A stretch of 64,000 nt of DNA from CAIYUC01 sp963682005 (lineage in GTDB: Bacteria > Bacteroidota > Bacteroidia > Bacteroidales > FEN-979), in contig OY820914.1 of NCBI GenBank assembly GCA_963682005.1, positions 744,001 to 808,000 on the forward strand. The letters run 5' to 3'. Positions 26,964 to 35,134 of this stretch are shown here, piece after piece. The translations under genes were made by a program, and so were the position numbers. Within the stretch, counting starts at the first letter, position 1, and every line of letters begins with the position of its first letter. The notes beneath the pieces were generated by a model, which worked only from the letters and a program-made list of their open reading frames with translations, did not search any database and was not told the origin of the DNA.

Positions 26964-28097
26964 TTATTCAGTCAGTATGATCTTGCGGATGATTGAATTA
27001 TTATCGATCCTTGCAACGATGAAATAGTACCCGCGTGGAAAGGAGCTCACATCTAACTGGCTTTCGTGGTTATAGCTGACGTTCTGCTCAAGCACGGTCT
27101 TTCCGGTCAGGTCAACCATGGAAATAACAGCCGTACCGGCGGTGGATGCCTTCAGGCTGATCTTCACCTGGTCTCTGGCGGGGTTTGGAGAGATCCTGAA
27201 TGTTGTTTCGCTTTTTTCGGATATCCCCACAGTGCCATCCTGAATGAGTTGAACTTCAACCGGCGTAACTCCTGCTGCTGACACTGTAATATGGGCCGTT
27301 CTTGGAGCTGACCCGGGGTTTGCGTCATAAGTTGCCGTCACAATACCATCGCCGAAACCGGAAGGTGTCACTGTACACCAGGTTGCATCGGAAATGGCCG
27401 TCCAGGCTTCATTGCAGGTAATAGTGAAAGTTGCATTGCCGTCGATGGCCGATACATTCTGGGTCGCCGGTGAAACATTCAGTGAAGGAGCGGCTCCTGC
27501 CTGCGTAAGGGTTACCGTTTGGGCAGAAACCCCTGTGCCGGACACGGTAATCACGGCGATCCGCTGCGATGTGGTCAGATTCTCATCGTAGGTGGCGGTG
27601 ATCGTTCCGTCACCTGATCCTCCTGCTGAAACGGCACACCAGGACTGGTTGCTAGAAGGCGTCCAGTCGGTATTGGAAGTAACCGAATAGTTTGCACTAC
27701 CGGCAGCAGAGGTGACATTTTGATTGGACGGGGTAACAGTCAGCGTTAACGTAGTGCCTGCAGCGGTAAATGATCCCACCATACCCATCCCTGCATGGGG
27801 CGTGCATTTATAACTGTAATTGCCCGGAACCATTACGGTGTACTGAAATGTCGTGTTGGCTGAATTAAGGGGTGCATCCCAGCCGGAAGCTCCTGCGGGA
27901 ACAGCTGTGGAAGTGGTGGTATGACTTCCATTATCCCAGATCCAGGTAATGACATCCCCTACATCCACATTCAGTGTGGACGGGTTGAAAGAATAATTTC
28001 CGACATGTATATCGTGATTCACTGCAATTGCAGTGTTATGAGAAACCATTCCGACCAGCAACAGCATGGTAAAGAATGTGATAGTAAAACTTTTCAT
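26964..28097 (-). CDS. Cupredoxin (plastocyanin-like) protein with two BACON domains and T9SS sorting domain
   Basis: 377 residues from the ATG at 28097; the open frame extends upstream to 28157 but the signal peptide begins at 28097 (MKSFTITFFTMLLLVGMV) and a -7 box lies between. The first domain is a type I copper fold with ligands visible in DNGSHTTTS (His) and YKCTPHAGMGM (Cys, His, Met). Two BACON domains follow, each with the pattern ATxxxxxNWT/AWTxxSxxxWCxVxPxGxGDGxxTATYD. The protein ends in a T9SS type A domain starting FRISPNPARD. It is probably an exported surface electron carrier or copper-binding adhesin-like protein. Confidence 0.85.
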   Translation of the reverse strand: MKSFTITFFTMLLLVGMVSHNTAIAVNHDIHVGNYSFNPSTLNVDVGDVITWIWDNGSHTTTSTAVPAGASGWDAPLNSANTTFQYTVMVPGNYSYKCTPHAGMGMVGSFTAAGTTLTLTVTPSNQNVTSAAGSANYSVTSNTDWTPSSNQSWCAVSAGGSGDGTITATYDENLTTSQRIAVITVSGTGVSAQTVTLTQAGAAPSLNVSPATQNVSAIDGNATFTITCNEAWTAISDATWCTVTPSGFGDGIVTATYDANPGSAPRTAHITVSAAGVTPVEVQLIQDGTVGISEKSETTFRISPNPARDQVKISLKASTAGTAVISMVDLTGKTVLEQNVSYNHESQLDVSSFPRGYYFIVARIDNNSIIRKIILTE

Positions 28098-28133
28098 AGC
28101 CTTAGTGTTATTATTATTTAGATTATTTATAAA

Positions 28134-28141
28134 CAAAGGTA
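28134..28141 (-). promoter_or_regulatory. Candidate -7 box for the cupredoxin-BACON gene
   Basis: Minus-strand TACCTTTG, 36 nt upstream of the ATG at 28097. No good TTTG at -33. The AT-rich leader after it contains several TAATAA repeats. Confidence 0.45.
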
Positions 28142-28354
28142 CTTCTTTATTTAACAATTGATGTAAGTTTTAACATATTTTAAGGATTGCATATATTCGA
28201 TCGGTTTGAAAAAAAATACTGATTGATCATAATTGTACTCAAGAGTTCCTCATAAGATTATTAAGACATATAAACTTTTGAAAAAATCATTTGGACAATT
28301 GTACTTAATCAATAAAAAATCCTAGAAATGTTCCAATAACCGGCATTTCTGGAG

Positions 28355-28362
28355 TAACTTTG
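28355..28362 (+). promoter_or_regulatory. Candidate -7 box for sodC
   Basis: TAACTTTG fits TAnnTTTG. It lies 18 nt before the ATG at 28381, which rules against the upstream in-frame TTG at 28360 as the start. Confidence 0.45.
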
Positions 28363-28380
28363 AATTCAAATTGTAAGGAT

Positions 28381-28932
28381 ATGAAAGCAACGACAGGAAG
28401 AATCCTCATGGCAGTGTTGATATTCATTGCTGTGAGCGCATCAGGGCAGGAGCACATGCAGATGTCTATGAGCAAAGAGAGTACGATCCAGAAGGCAGTT
28501 TGCGTCCTTTATGGAACACAGGGCAACAATGTATCGGGAACGGTTACGTTCACACGAGCTACCGATGGAATCAAGGTAGTGGCGGATGTGACGGGCTTAT
28601 CCAAAGGAAAGCATGGATTCCACATCCATGAGTTCGGGGACTGCAGTTCCGCTGACGGCGCTTCTGCAGGAGGTCATTTCAACCCCGACATGAAACCTCA
28701 TGGCGGGCCTACGGATATGAACAGACACGAAGGGGACATGGGCAATTTCACCGCCGATGAAACCGGGAAAGCACACCTGGAATATACGGATCGCTCACTG
28801 ACTTTTGACGGACCCCATTCAATCATCGGCCGGTCGCTGATTGTGCACAGGGATGCCGACGACCTGAAGTCACAACCGGCCGGGAATGCCGGACCGAGGA
28901 TCGCATGCGGGGTGATCGGTATCGCAAAATAA
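28381..28932 (+). CDS. sodC: Cu/Zn superoxide dismutase, exported
   Basis: 183 residues from the ATG at 28381, preceded by TAAGGAT. The signal peptide ends near AVSASGQ. The SODC fold is recognised by GKHGFHIHEFGDC (copper His residues), AGGHFNPDMKPHGGP (zinc/copper His), HEGDMGNF, and the C-terminal VHRDADDLKSQPAGNAGPRIACG. It converts superoxide to hydrogen peroxide and oxygen in the periplasm or outside the cell. The neighbouring copper protein at 26964-28097 is divergent, so a shared copper or oxidative stress theme is possible. Confidence 0.95.
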   Translation: MKATTGRILMAVLIFIAVSASGQEHMQMSMSKESTIQKAVCVLYGTQGNNVSGTVTFTRATDGIKVVADVTGLSKGKHGFHIHEFGDCSSADGASAGGHFNPDMKPHGGPTDMNRHEGDMGNFTADETGKAHLEYTDRSLTFDGPHSIIGRSLIVHRDADDLKSQPAGNAGPRIACGVIGIAK

Positions 28933-29035
28933 ACCCTTTCTTTTTATAGGCTCAAATTATGTCATTCTTAACATATTGATCTTCAGGTCAAATGTTAAAA
29001 ATGAATAAATTTCATTATCTGGAATTATTCCATAT

Positions 29036-29043
29036 TAAATTTG
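29036..29043 (+). promoter_or_regulatory. Possible -7 box upstream of the cupin gene
   Basis: TAAATTTG fits TAnnTTTG, 160 nt before the ATG at 29204. No convincing -33 TTTG. Confidence 0.25.
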
Positions 29044-29203
29044 TGCATGTCAATTGCATGGGGAATGGTTCGGGGGGAAAGGATTTACGCTTTGACAGGA
29101 AAAATCGTCCTGATTCCGGGAGAAGAAGACAGAAGATGGTTGTTTAAAACTGTAGTGAAGATCCGGTTCCAGGTAGAATTTGTTTCACATAAAACCAAAC
29201 GTT

Positions 29204-29548
29204 ATGAAAACAATGGATAGTTTCGGAATAACATCATCTGAAGCAATTGAAAAATTGAAAAAGGGAGGGACAGACCTCGTTCAACTGTCCAAATACGGCA
29301 ATCTTTCGTTCGACATTTATAAACCAAGGGGTACTGATATGCAGGTACCTCATGACCGTGATGAAATCTATATGGTGATTTCCGGAAAAGGGACACTGAA
29401 CTGCAATAATAAGCGAACGAATTACAATCAGGGCGATATTGTTTTCGTTCCTGCCGGAACAGAACACAGGTGGGAAGGGTATTCCAACGACTTCTATGCC
29501 TGGGCTCTGCTGACAACCCCGAATAAGGGCGACAAGATGACGATGTGA
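29204..29548 (+). CDS. Cupin-domain protein
   Basis: 114 residues from the ATG at 29204; a TTG at 29180 is also in frame but the sequence before 29204 shows no conservation. The two cupin motifs are visible: VPHDRDEIYMVISGKG and GDIVFVPAGTEHRWEG, with His and Glu residues able to bind a metal. Small single-domain cupins of this type are of varied and mostly unknown function. It stands alone. Confidence 0.85.
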   Translation: MKTMDSFGITSSEAIEKLKKGGTDLVQLSKYGNLSFDIYKPRGTDMQVPHDRDEIYMVISGKGTLNCNNKRTNYNQGDIVFVPAGTEHRWEGYSNDFYAWALLTTPNKGDKMTM

Positions 29549-29605
29549 TTTCCGGGGATCGACCATTCTTTGATTGATCCTTGTAAATTTCTTACTAAAA
29601 ACTTA

Positions 29606-29686
29606 CTTTTCGTTAACCGCAAAGACGCAAAGACGCAAAGCCCGGTATGGGTTTATAAATAGCGTCTTCGCGACTTGGCGGGAAAA
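29606..29686. repeat. Intergenic word repeat with inverted arms (GCAAAGACGC / GCGTCTTCGC)
   Basis: Tandem CGCAAAGACGCAAAG words (29616 on) are followed about 30 nt later by AGCGTCTTCGCGACTTGGCG, their near reverse complement. Similar pieces lie near 26768 and inside the gene at 48167. Confidence 0.5.
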
Positions 29687-30310
29687 TCAGTTTAAAAAGA
29701 TTATGTCAGTTACCGGATGCACTTCCCAGGATGTTTTGGGTTTAAGTTTCCCCGGGCCGACCTGACCTGCGGGGTGATCAACATCAAAGAACAAAGATCC
29801 CTCGATGGAAACATGAACTGGATTTACCGTAAGGATCGTTTTCTTCTTGCATACATTCCCAAAATAGTCCTTAACCTTTTTCCTGACTTCTTTAAAAACA
29901 GGGTAAGATAGCTCCGTTTTGTGCGGCAATCCCGATATTTCAAAATTCATGAGCAGAGCGCTGTCTGCATCCGGTGTACTGCCAATGATGACATGAAAAT
30001 CGTTGTCATTTTCGCGGTAGATGGCGAAGAGATAAGCACTTTCAACACTAACGTTCCGGTTTTCCTCCTGCACCCTTAGGGAATTGGGATCTTTGGTGAT
30101 CGGCGGATGAAGATTCCTCATAAAGTTATCAGAAGGCAATGTTAAGATAAGTTCGTCAAGTGTTTTAAAATCCTCGACCTTTGATGACAACGCAATTGAG
30201 GTTTTTGCAGCTTTCCTGTCTTTTCCTTTGTAAGCTTCTCCTGTGCAACTTTTCTGTGAAAATGCTGCAAAAGGGAGCAGGATGATCAATAGTGCACTGA
30301 TTTTTTTCAC
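29687..30310 (-). CDS. Exported hypothetical protein
   Basis: About 207 residues if translation begins at the GTG at 30310 (V/M-KKISALLIILLPFAAFSQ), which gives a clean signal peptide. The open frame runs to 30481, but that extension is a translated palindromic repeat and is rejected. The mature part has the stretch NVSVESAYLFAIYREN, HVIIGSTPD and a terminal WEVHPVTDIIFL. The WEVHP motif is seen in several uncharacterised bacterial proteins, but I cannot name the family. Confidence 0.6.
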   Translation of the reverse strand: MKKISALLIILLPFAAFSQKSCTGEAYKGKDRKAAKTSIALSSKVEDFKTLDELILTLPSDNFMRNLHPPITKDPNSLRVQEENRNVSVESAYLFAIYRENDNDFHVIIGSTPDADSALLMNFEISGLPHKTELSYPVFKEVRKKVKDYFGNVCKKKTILTVNPVHVSIEGSLFFDVDHPAGQVGPGKLKPKTSWEVHPVTDIIFLN

Positions 30311-30383
30311 GGTGAAATGCGTTGAGTGAAACTCATATGTTCCATTTGCGAATATTACGATTTTCACTACCGGCGGCAAATCG

Positions 30384-30455
30384 TACCCACCCCGACCCCG
30401 AGTACTCGGGGTCTTCCCCTCCCTACTGGTAGGGAGGGGATAAGAGGGGTGGGTA
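30384..30455. repeat. Three-stem palindromic element
   Basis: An outer 10-bp stem (TACCCACCCC at 30384-30393 with GGGGTGGGTA at 30446-30455) encloses two perfect inner palindromes: 30395-30412 (ACCCCGAG-TA-CTCGGGGT) and 30416-30439 (CCCCTCCCTAC-TG-GTAGGGAGGGG). The layout predicts a cruciform or three-way RNA junction. A sibling lies at 61683-61775. Confidence 0.8.
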
Positions 30456-30488
30456 TGCGCCAAAATGCAATATTCCCACACGTCCGCA

Positions 30489-31355
30489 CTACCAAGTTAT
30501 ACTCTGCATTGGCGGCACATAATCGTCGAGCTTGACCGACGGAGAACTCCCTTCCAGGAAAACGATCTTGGTATCATTGATCTTGAGCCAGGAGCGCCAG
30601 ATCCCAGGGCTTGTCTGAACGGGGGTGAGCTGTGTGGAAGGCCCGCTTATCCCGGCCCGCATAAGAAAAATGCTTAGGTAACCGGGATCATCGAACATGA
30701 TCCTTCCAAGAACTCCGGCAAAGGAAGCCGATTGAATATTAATGGTAAACAAATTAAATTGAAGGTTGCTGAACAGGTCACTCCAGATCGGGATCCCCAT
30801 CGAAACACCGATGGATCCATCATAATATCGCAAGGAATTTACAAAAGGGCTCAGCCTCTGTTCCTGGGCCATCGGCGGTGCATACCATGATTCCTGGGGA
30901 TTTGCAGCAAGAAACATCTTCACCACCTGCTCACACAGACCGAACCCATCCTGTCCGCCGGAATTATTGACAGCATTAATAAAAAACGGACCCGTAGCCA
31001 CCGCAATCTGGTATGGGGTGGCACAGGAAAATGCAGAATAGCTGTTCCAGTACATGCACCGGTTGACGGAAACTGAATAAATCCCGAAAGCAGATGCGCC
31101 ATCTTCCATGGTGTAACATTCAAAGGTGATTTTCGTGTTTTCCTTTGAATAGTCAAACACCCAGGCCTTCTTAAATCCATATTCCAGGAAAAGCCCTGCA
31201 TGATTATCCAGGTAGGAATAAAGATCCTGCCCCGCAAAGCTATCGTGCCGGGTGATGCGGACCCCGGGAATGTCGGCTTCCGCAACAAACCTTGGGTTCT
31301 GGGAGAAGCAGGAAAGTGAGAGGAATAAGAACAAAAGGGATGAGATTTGTTTCAT
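30489..31355 (-). CDS. DUF6599-like secreted protein
   Basis: 288 residues with a signal peptide ending near LSCFSQ. The pattern DLYSYLDNHAGLFLEYGFKK, followed by ITFECYTMEDGASAFGIYS, matches what I know of DUF6599 (YINGaAelyleYGF and a dM.sp.nAfGmFs motif). It is unlinked to recognisable pathway genes. Function is unknown; export to the periplasm or beyond is likely. Confidence 0.7.
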   Translation of the reverse strand: MKQISSLLFLFLSLSCFSQNPRFVAEADIPGVRITRHDSFAGQDLYSYLDNHAGLFLEYGFKKAWVFDYSKENTKITFECYTMEDGASAFGIYSVSVNRCMYWNSYSAFSCATPYQIAVATGPFFINAVNNSGGQDGFGLCEQVVKMFLAANPQESWYAPPMAQEQRLSPFVNSLRYYDGSIGVSMGIPIWSDLFSNLQFNLFTINIQSASFAGVLGRIMFDDPGYLSIFLMRAGISGPSTQLTPVQTSPGIWRSWLKINDTKIVFLEGSSPSVKLDDYVPPMQSITW

Positions 31356-31423
31356 GAATATGGGTATTAATTACGAATTACGAATTACGAATTTCCTGAT
31401 CAGGTTCACATTATTCAGGTTAT

Positions 31424-31795
31424 TTACTTCTTCTTCGCTTTGGGAGGAAGCTGTCGTGCGTATATCAATGCTTCTTCAAGAATTGCCGGGAATTCTTCCT
31501 TGTCTGAAAGAAGACGATCCGGAATGACATGATAATTCTTCATCGGACGACCCTTCATCGGCTCCAGGCAGGCCAAAGAAATCCCTTTCTTTTCGATGGA
31601 ATCAATTTCTGACCGGGAAAGCCGAAGGAAGAAACTATCTTCGAACAACCCTGCAAACATATTTCCATTGACAAAATAAACGGGGAATCCAAACATGGTC
31701 TTCCGGTCTGCTTCTTTACCTTTCATGGACTCATCGAGAAAACCGATCAGTTCCCGTGGCGCTTTTTTCCATTTGCCCTTATTTTCATTCGCCAT
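31424..31795 (-). CDS. TfoX N-terminal-domain protein
   Basis: 123 residues. The TfoX_N pattern is seen in RKTMFGFPVYFVNGNMFAGL, EDSFFLRLS, GRPMKNYHVIPDRLL and the basic tail PPKAKKK. Stand-alone TfoX_N proteins are common in Bacteroidota. The name derives from the competence regulator TfoX/Sxy, but no competence role is established for these short versions. It is followed downstream by an ATTACGAATT word repeat (31369-31393). Confidence 0.8.
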   Translation of the reverse strand: MANENKGKWKKAPRELIGFLDESMKGKEADRKTMFGFPVYFVNGNMFAGLFEDSFFLRLSRSEIDSIEKKGISLACLEPMKGRPMKNYHVIPDRLLSDKEEFPAILEEALIYARQLPPKAKKK

Positions 31796-31926
31796 TTGTT
31801 TTTCTTTTGTGAAGGATCAAATTTAAAACATATTCCGGACAATTGCTTTTCCGGTTGACGTATGAGAGGCTGAATTTATCAACCACAAAGATCACAAATT
31901 AAGACGGGAGATCCAAGCCGGTCATA

Positions 31927-33957
31927 TCATTTCAGATGTATGAACTTCCCCGTTACCGTTCCTGATTCCTGAATAATCCTGTAAAAGAGGAGGCCTGTCG
32001 GAAATTCGTCAAGGCGGATATGAATATATCCTGATAAAAAATGATCATGGCATAATATGCGATTGTTCACATCATAAATCAGAATCTCGCTTTTTCCTGG
32101 TTCCCCGGGGATTTGAAGACATACATGATCACTTGCAGGTACAGGCCAGACGCGGATATTCAGGTCTTCCGGCTCATTCCTGACATTGACAATTTCCGGT
32201 ACCGGCCGTTTCCAGACCCCTGCCCCGCAGGTACCGGCAAAAAGATAATTGTTGCGGAGAGCAAGGGACAGTATGATCGGGTTATCAAGCCCGTTGTTAG
32301 CATCTGCCCAGTTCTGTCCTTTGTCATTCGTATAAAAAACACCGCCACCGCACGTTCCTGCAAAAAGGGTGGTTCCTTCATGAGCAAATGATGTAACATT
32401 CAGGTTCAGAAGACCGTTATTTACAGGAATCCAGTTTGTTCCCATATCTTCAGACCAGAACACGCCGCCGCTTTGCGTCCCTGCATAGAGATCATAATCA
32501 TTAATAAGCAAGGCCTGTATCCAGTCGTTTTCCAGGCCATGATTGACCGTTGACCATAACCCCCCGTTGTTATCTGTCTGAAACACCCCGGAGTCAAAGG
32601 TTCCGGCAAAAATTTGTCCCGATCTGTTCGCAAGAGAAAGAATGTCATTGCTCAGAAGTCCGTTGTTCACCTGGTTCCAGGATGATCCGTTACTGAATGA
32701 GCGATAAATTCCCGCAATTCCTGAACCGGCGAAAACCGTATCATTGCTGATCGTGAAGGACTGAATCCATTTTGTGGTTATTCCGCTATTGGCATTAACA
32801 AAGCTGATTCCGCCATTCACCGATCTGAAAATGCCAAGGAGATCGGTTCCTGCAAAGACAGTTGTACCATTGGAGACAACCGACCGGATCTCAACTGTAC
32901 CTATGGTTTGGGAAGCTGTCCATGAAGCTCCGTCATTACTGGTATAATGAAGGTTGCTGCCGTGTGTTCCCGCGACGATGTTGTTTCCGCTTACGGCAAG
33001 GGATCCTACGCATGTTGAAGGAGTAATTCCGTTACTGGCCAGGGACCAACTGCTGCCGTTGTTCTCCGACCTGTAAACATGGCCGCTTGTTGCACCGGCA
33101 AACAGGGTAATTCCGCTTATACCCAAAGACCAGAGGCTTGTTTCAGAAAGGCCTGAATTTCTCGGGGTCCAGTTCAATCCGTCGTCGGTTGACAAGTAAA
33201 CACCTCCACCAAAACATCCTGCAAATATCATGTTCCCGCTTACAACAAATGCTTTGATGCCGGAAGGTCCGTTTGCAATGTGCGTCCAGATGCTGCCGTT
33301 ATTTACTGAGCGGAAAAGGCCCGTGCTCATGGATCCCGCAAGGATCGTGCTTCCCTTGATGATAACGGTCATGATATCCGGATCAGTGAGCCCGGAATTG
33401 ACCGCCGTCCAGCTGTTTCCATTGTCCGTTGAACGGAACATGCCGGAATTAAATGTCCCCGCGAAGATATTCGTTCCGTCATTCGCCAGGCAATAAATAT
33501 ATATGCTGGCAAGACCATTATTGATAGCCGTCCATGTATCACCATTGTCAGACGACCGGAACATTCCCTTGAGATATGTTCCTGCAAAAACATCCGTTCC
33601 CATGACTGTCATGGCTTTTACGTAGGTCTTTGTGAGTCCGTTGGCAACAGGAATCCAGTTCTGCCCGTTATCGGAGGAACGGAAGACCCCGGTCTCAGTT
33701 CCGGCAAAAAGGTCAGATCCGCAAAAAACCAGGGCTTTCACATCGGTGGTTGTCATTCCATTGTTTATCGGTGTCCAGGTTGTCCCATTATCGGCGGAGG
33801 AATAAGTTCCGCCGCCTCCGAGACCGCAGAATACCCTGGTTCCGTCCGAGGCAAAACAACGGACATAGCCTCCGGACGGGCCATTGGTTTGCTGCCATTG
33901 AGCGGCAGCAACCAGAATAATTAGAAATCCTGAAATTGTGAGGAGAAGTCCTTTCAT
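31927..33957 (-). CDS. T9SS-exported beta-propeller protein (Ycf48/BNR-like repeats)
   Basis: 676 residues. A signal peptide (MKGLLLTISGFLIILVAAAQ) is followed by about 14 repeats of roughly 42 residues with the pattern FAGTxxGGVFRSxDNGxxWxxxNxGL, as in BNR/Ycf48-like propellers. The C-terminus, starting near VWPVPASDH and ending FIHLK, is a T9SS type A sorting domain. The repeats are close in sequence and give visible DNA periodicity. The protein is presumably surface displayed; the ligand is unknown. Confidence 0.87.
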   Translation of the reverse strand: MKGLLLTISGFLIILVAAAQWQQTNGPSGGYVRCFASDGTRVFCGLGGGGTYSSADNGTTWTPINNGMTTTDVKALVFCGSDLFAGTETGVFRSSDNGQNWIPVANGLTKTYVKAMTVMGTDVFAGTYLKGMFRSSDNGDTWTAINNGLASIYIYCLANDGTNIFAGTFNSGMFRSTDNGNSWTAVNSGLTDPDIMTVIIKGSTILAGSMSTGLFRSVNNGSIWTHIANGPSGIKAFVVSGNMIFAGCFGGGVYLSTDDGLNWTPRNSGLSETSLWSLGISGITLFAGATSGHVYRSENNGSSWSLASNGITPSTCVGSLAVSGNNIVAGTHGSNLHYTSNDGASWTASQTIGTVEIRSVVSNGTTVFAGTDLLGIFRSVNGGISFVNANSGITTKWIQSFTISNDTVFAGSGIAGIYRSFSNGSSWNQVNNGLLSNDILSLANRSGQIFAGTFDSGVFQTDNNGGLWSTVNHGLENDWIQALLINDYDLYAGTQSGGVFWSEDMGTNWIPVNNGLLNLNVTSFAHEGTTLFAGTCGGGVFYTNDKGQNWADANNGLDNPIILSLALRNNYLFAGTCGAGVWKRPVPEIVNVRNEPEDLNIRVWPVPASDHVCLQIPGEPGKSEILIYDVNNRILCHDHFLSGYIHIRLDEFPTGLLFYRIIQESGTVTGKFIHLK

Positions 33958-34099
33958 GATGATGAGGAGTTGAGACAGATTTAGTGGTCAAGGTACAATT
34001 ATTTGCGAATTCAGAATATGGATCCAGGAATGAAATTTCGATTATCGGATGATGAATATATGGCGGTCCTATTCACTCAAAAATATTTCACCAAAATTA

Positions 34100-34139
34100 T
34101 TTTGCAAATAATAAATATTGTTCGTAGTTTTGCGAACAA
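34100..34139 (+). promoter_or_regulatory. arsR-hgc promoter with overlapping candidate operator
   Basis: A -33 TTTG (34101-34104) lies 20 nt before a perfect -7 box TAGTTTTG (34125-34132). The -7 box is exactly bracketed by a 7-bp perfect inverted repeat, TTGTTCG (34118-34124) and CGAACAA (34133-34139). An ArsR repressor bound there would block the promoter. The arsR ATG is at 34151, so the leader is very short. Confidence 0.75.
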
Positions 34140-34150
34140 CAAAATAAAAT

Positions 34151-34489
34151 ATGGCATACACGAAGAATATCGATTATGAACCGGAGGTGATGGAGCTGGC
34201 ACGGTTCGCCAAAGCGATGGGGCACCCGGCACGGATTGCGATCTTAAAACACCTTCTTTCCCTTGATACCTGTTTTTTCAGCAGCATCAATGATGAGCTC
34301 CCGATCGCTAAAGCGACGGTTTCGCAACACCTGTCGGAATTAAAGGATGCAGGTTTGATCCACGGAAGCATTGAGCCTCCGAGGGTGAATTATTGCATCA
34401 ATAAGGAGAACCTGGTGAAGGCGAAGAAGCTGTTCGGAAAGTTCTTCAAGGCGGGGATGCCGGGGATGAAGGATTTCGATTGCTGCTAA
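34151..34489 (+). CDS. ArsR-family transcriptional regulator, first gene of the hgc locus
   Basis: 112 residues with a winged helix-turn-helix: MELARFAKAMGHPARIAILK, then ATVSQHLSELKDAGLIHG. Cysteines that could sense a metal(loid) are in SLDTCFFSS, VNYCINKE and the final two residues (DCC). The promoter directly upstream contains an inverted repeat suited to autorepression. Downstream on the same strand are the Cys-rich membrane protein, the CcdA-like protein, hgcA and hgcB. ArsR-like regulators next to hgcAB are known in other mercury methylators, so arsenic- or mercury-responsive control is a reasonable inference. Confidence 0.92.
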   Translation: MAYTKNIDYEPEVMELARFAKAMGHPARIAILKHLLSLDTCFFSSINDELPIAKATVSQHLSELKDAGLIHGSIEPPRVNYCINKENLVKAKKLFGKFFKAGMPGMKDFDCC

Positions 34490-34693
34490 AATAATAATTC
34501 ATGACCGGAAATTTTATCAGGCCAGGATTTTATGATGCGGTTCACTGTGAACTTTGTGAGTTCTCAGTGGTCTCTGTGGTAAAAAAAAATAAAATTCACC
34601 ACAAAGGACACAAAGAAGGCACGGAGGACACAAAGCAAGGCTTATAAACAATACCTAAAGATTCAAAGATTATAATTTACCAACAAATTTAAA
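34490..34693. repeat. Word-repeat spacer between arsR and the Cys-rich gene
   Basis: About 200 nt. It carries CTGTGGT words followed by ACCACAAAGGACACAAAG and CACGGAGGACACAAAGC, a family also seen near 37300 and 31885. The opposing CTCTGTGGT/ACCACAAAG words could form a hairpin. No second promoter is recognised before the gene at 34694. Confidence 0.5.
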
Positions 34694-34954
34694 ATGGACA
34701 ACGAAAAAACTACTGAAAACCCCCAGGGCTGCGGATGCGAGCCGGGATCGGCATGCTGTCAACCAAAAAAACCAACCATCTGGAAAAAGCTGATATTCGG
34801 CCTAGTGCTGGTGATCGCAGCAGTTATCATCATTTTCAAGGTGTCGCACCGAAATGACACGATAGCGGCAGGAGCCGGTTCAAGCTGCAGCGACACCTCG
34901 CAATGCTGCGGTGAACACAGCAAAAGTGACACAACGAAACCATGCTGTCCGTAA
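34694..34954 (+). CDS. Small Cys-rich single-span membrane protein in the hgc locus
   Basis: 86 residues, nine cysteines. The N-terminal segment has Cys13, Cys15, Cys21 and Cys22 (GCGCEPGSACC). One membrane span runs about 33-49. The C-terminal segment has Cys65, Cys71, Cys72, Cys84 and Cys85, ending KPCCP. Lys25-26 and Lys31-32 before the span suggest that the N-terminus is cytoplasmic. I recognise no family. Vicinal Cys pairs on both sides of a membrane, next to arsR and hgcAB, fit a thiol relay or metal(loid) carrier that hands Hg(II) or reductant across the membrane, but this is inference. Confidence 0.8.
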   Translation: MDNEKTTENPQGCGCEPGSACCQPKKPTIWKKLIFGLVLVIAAVIIIFKVSHRNDTIAAGAGSSCSDTSQCCGEHSKSDTTKPCCP

Positions 34955-34999
34955 ATAACTATCAAAACTCCTCGTCGCAGAGCAGCGGGGATTCTAATA

Positions 35000-35053
35000 G
35001 TCATGCTGAGCGAAGTCGAAGCATGCTCATTTCTCGACTTCGCTCGAAATGAC
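35000..35053. repeat. Palindromic GAGCGAAGTCGA element
   Basis: Perfect 12-bp arms GAGCGAAGTCGA (35008-35019) and TCGACTTCGCTC (35034-35045), framed by GTCAT (35000-35004) and ATGAC (35049-35053). This is an intergenic repeat type frequent in Bacteroidota genomes. It splits the Cys-rich gene from the ccdA-like gene. Confidence 0.8.
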
Positions 35054-35134
35054 GATTACAATACGTCGCAAGCCTGTCTGATGGCAGTCAGGCGGCGGGG
35101 AATTAACCCTAAAAGAGATTAAATCCAACAAGCA

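Noticed and set aside
30311..30481. 5' extension of the exported protein at 29687
   Set aside because: It translates the three-stem palindromic repeat; the signal peptide starts at the GTG at 30310.
32000..33900. Periodic DNA similarity as a CRISPR or satellite
   Set aside because: It is the coding repeat of the beta-propeller protein, with protein-level conservation.
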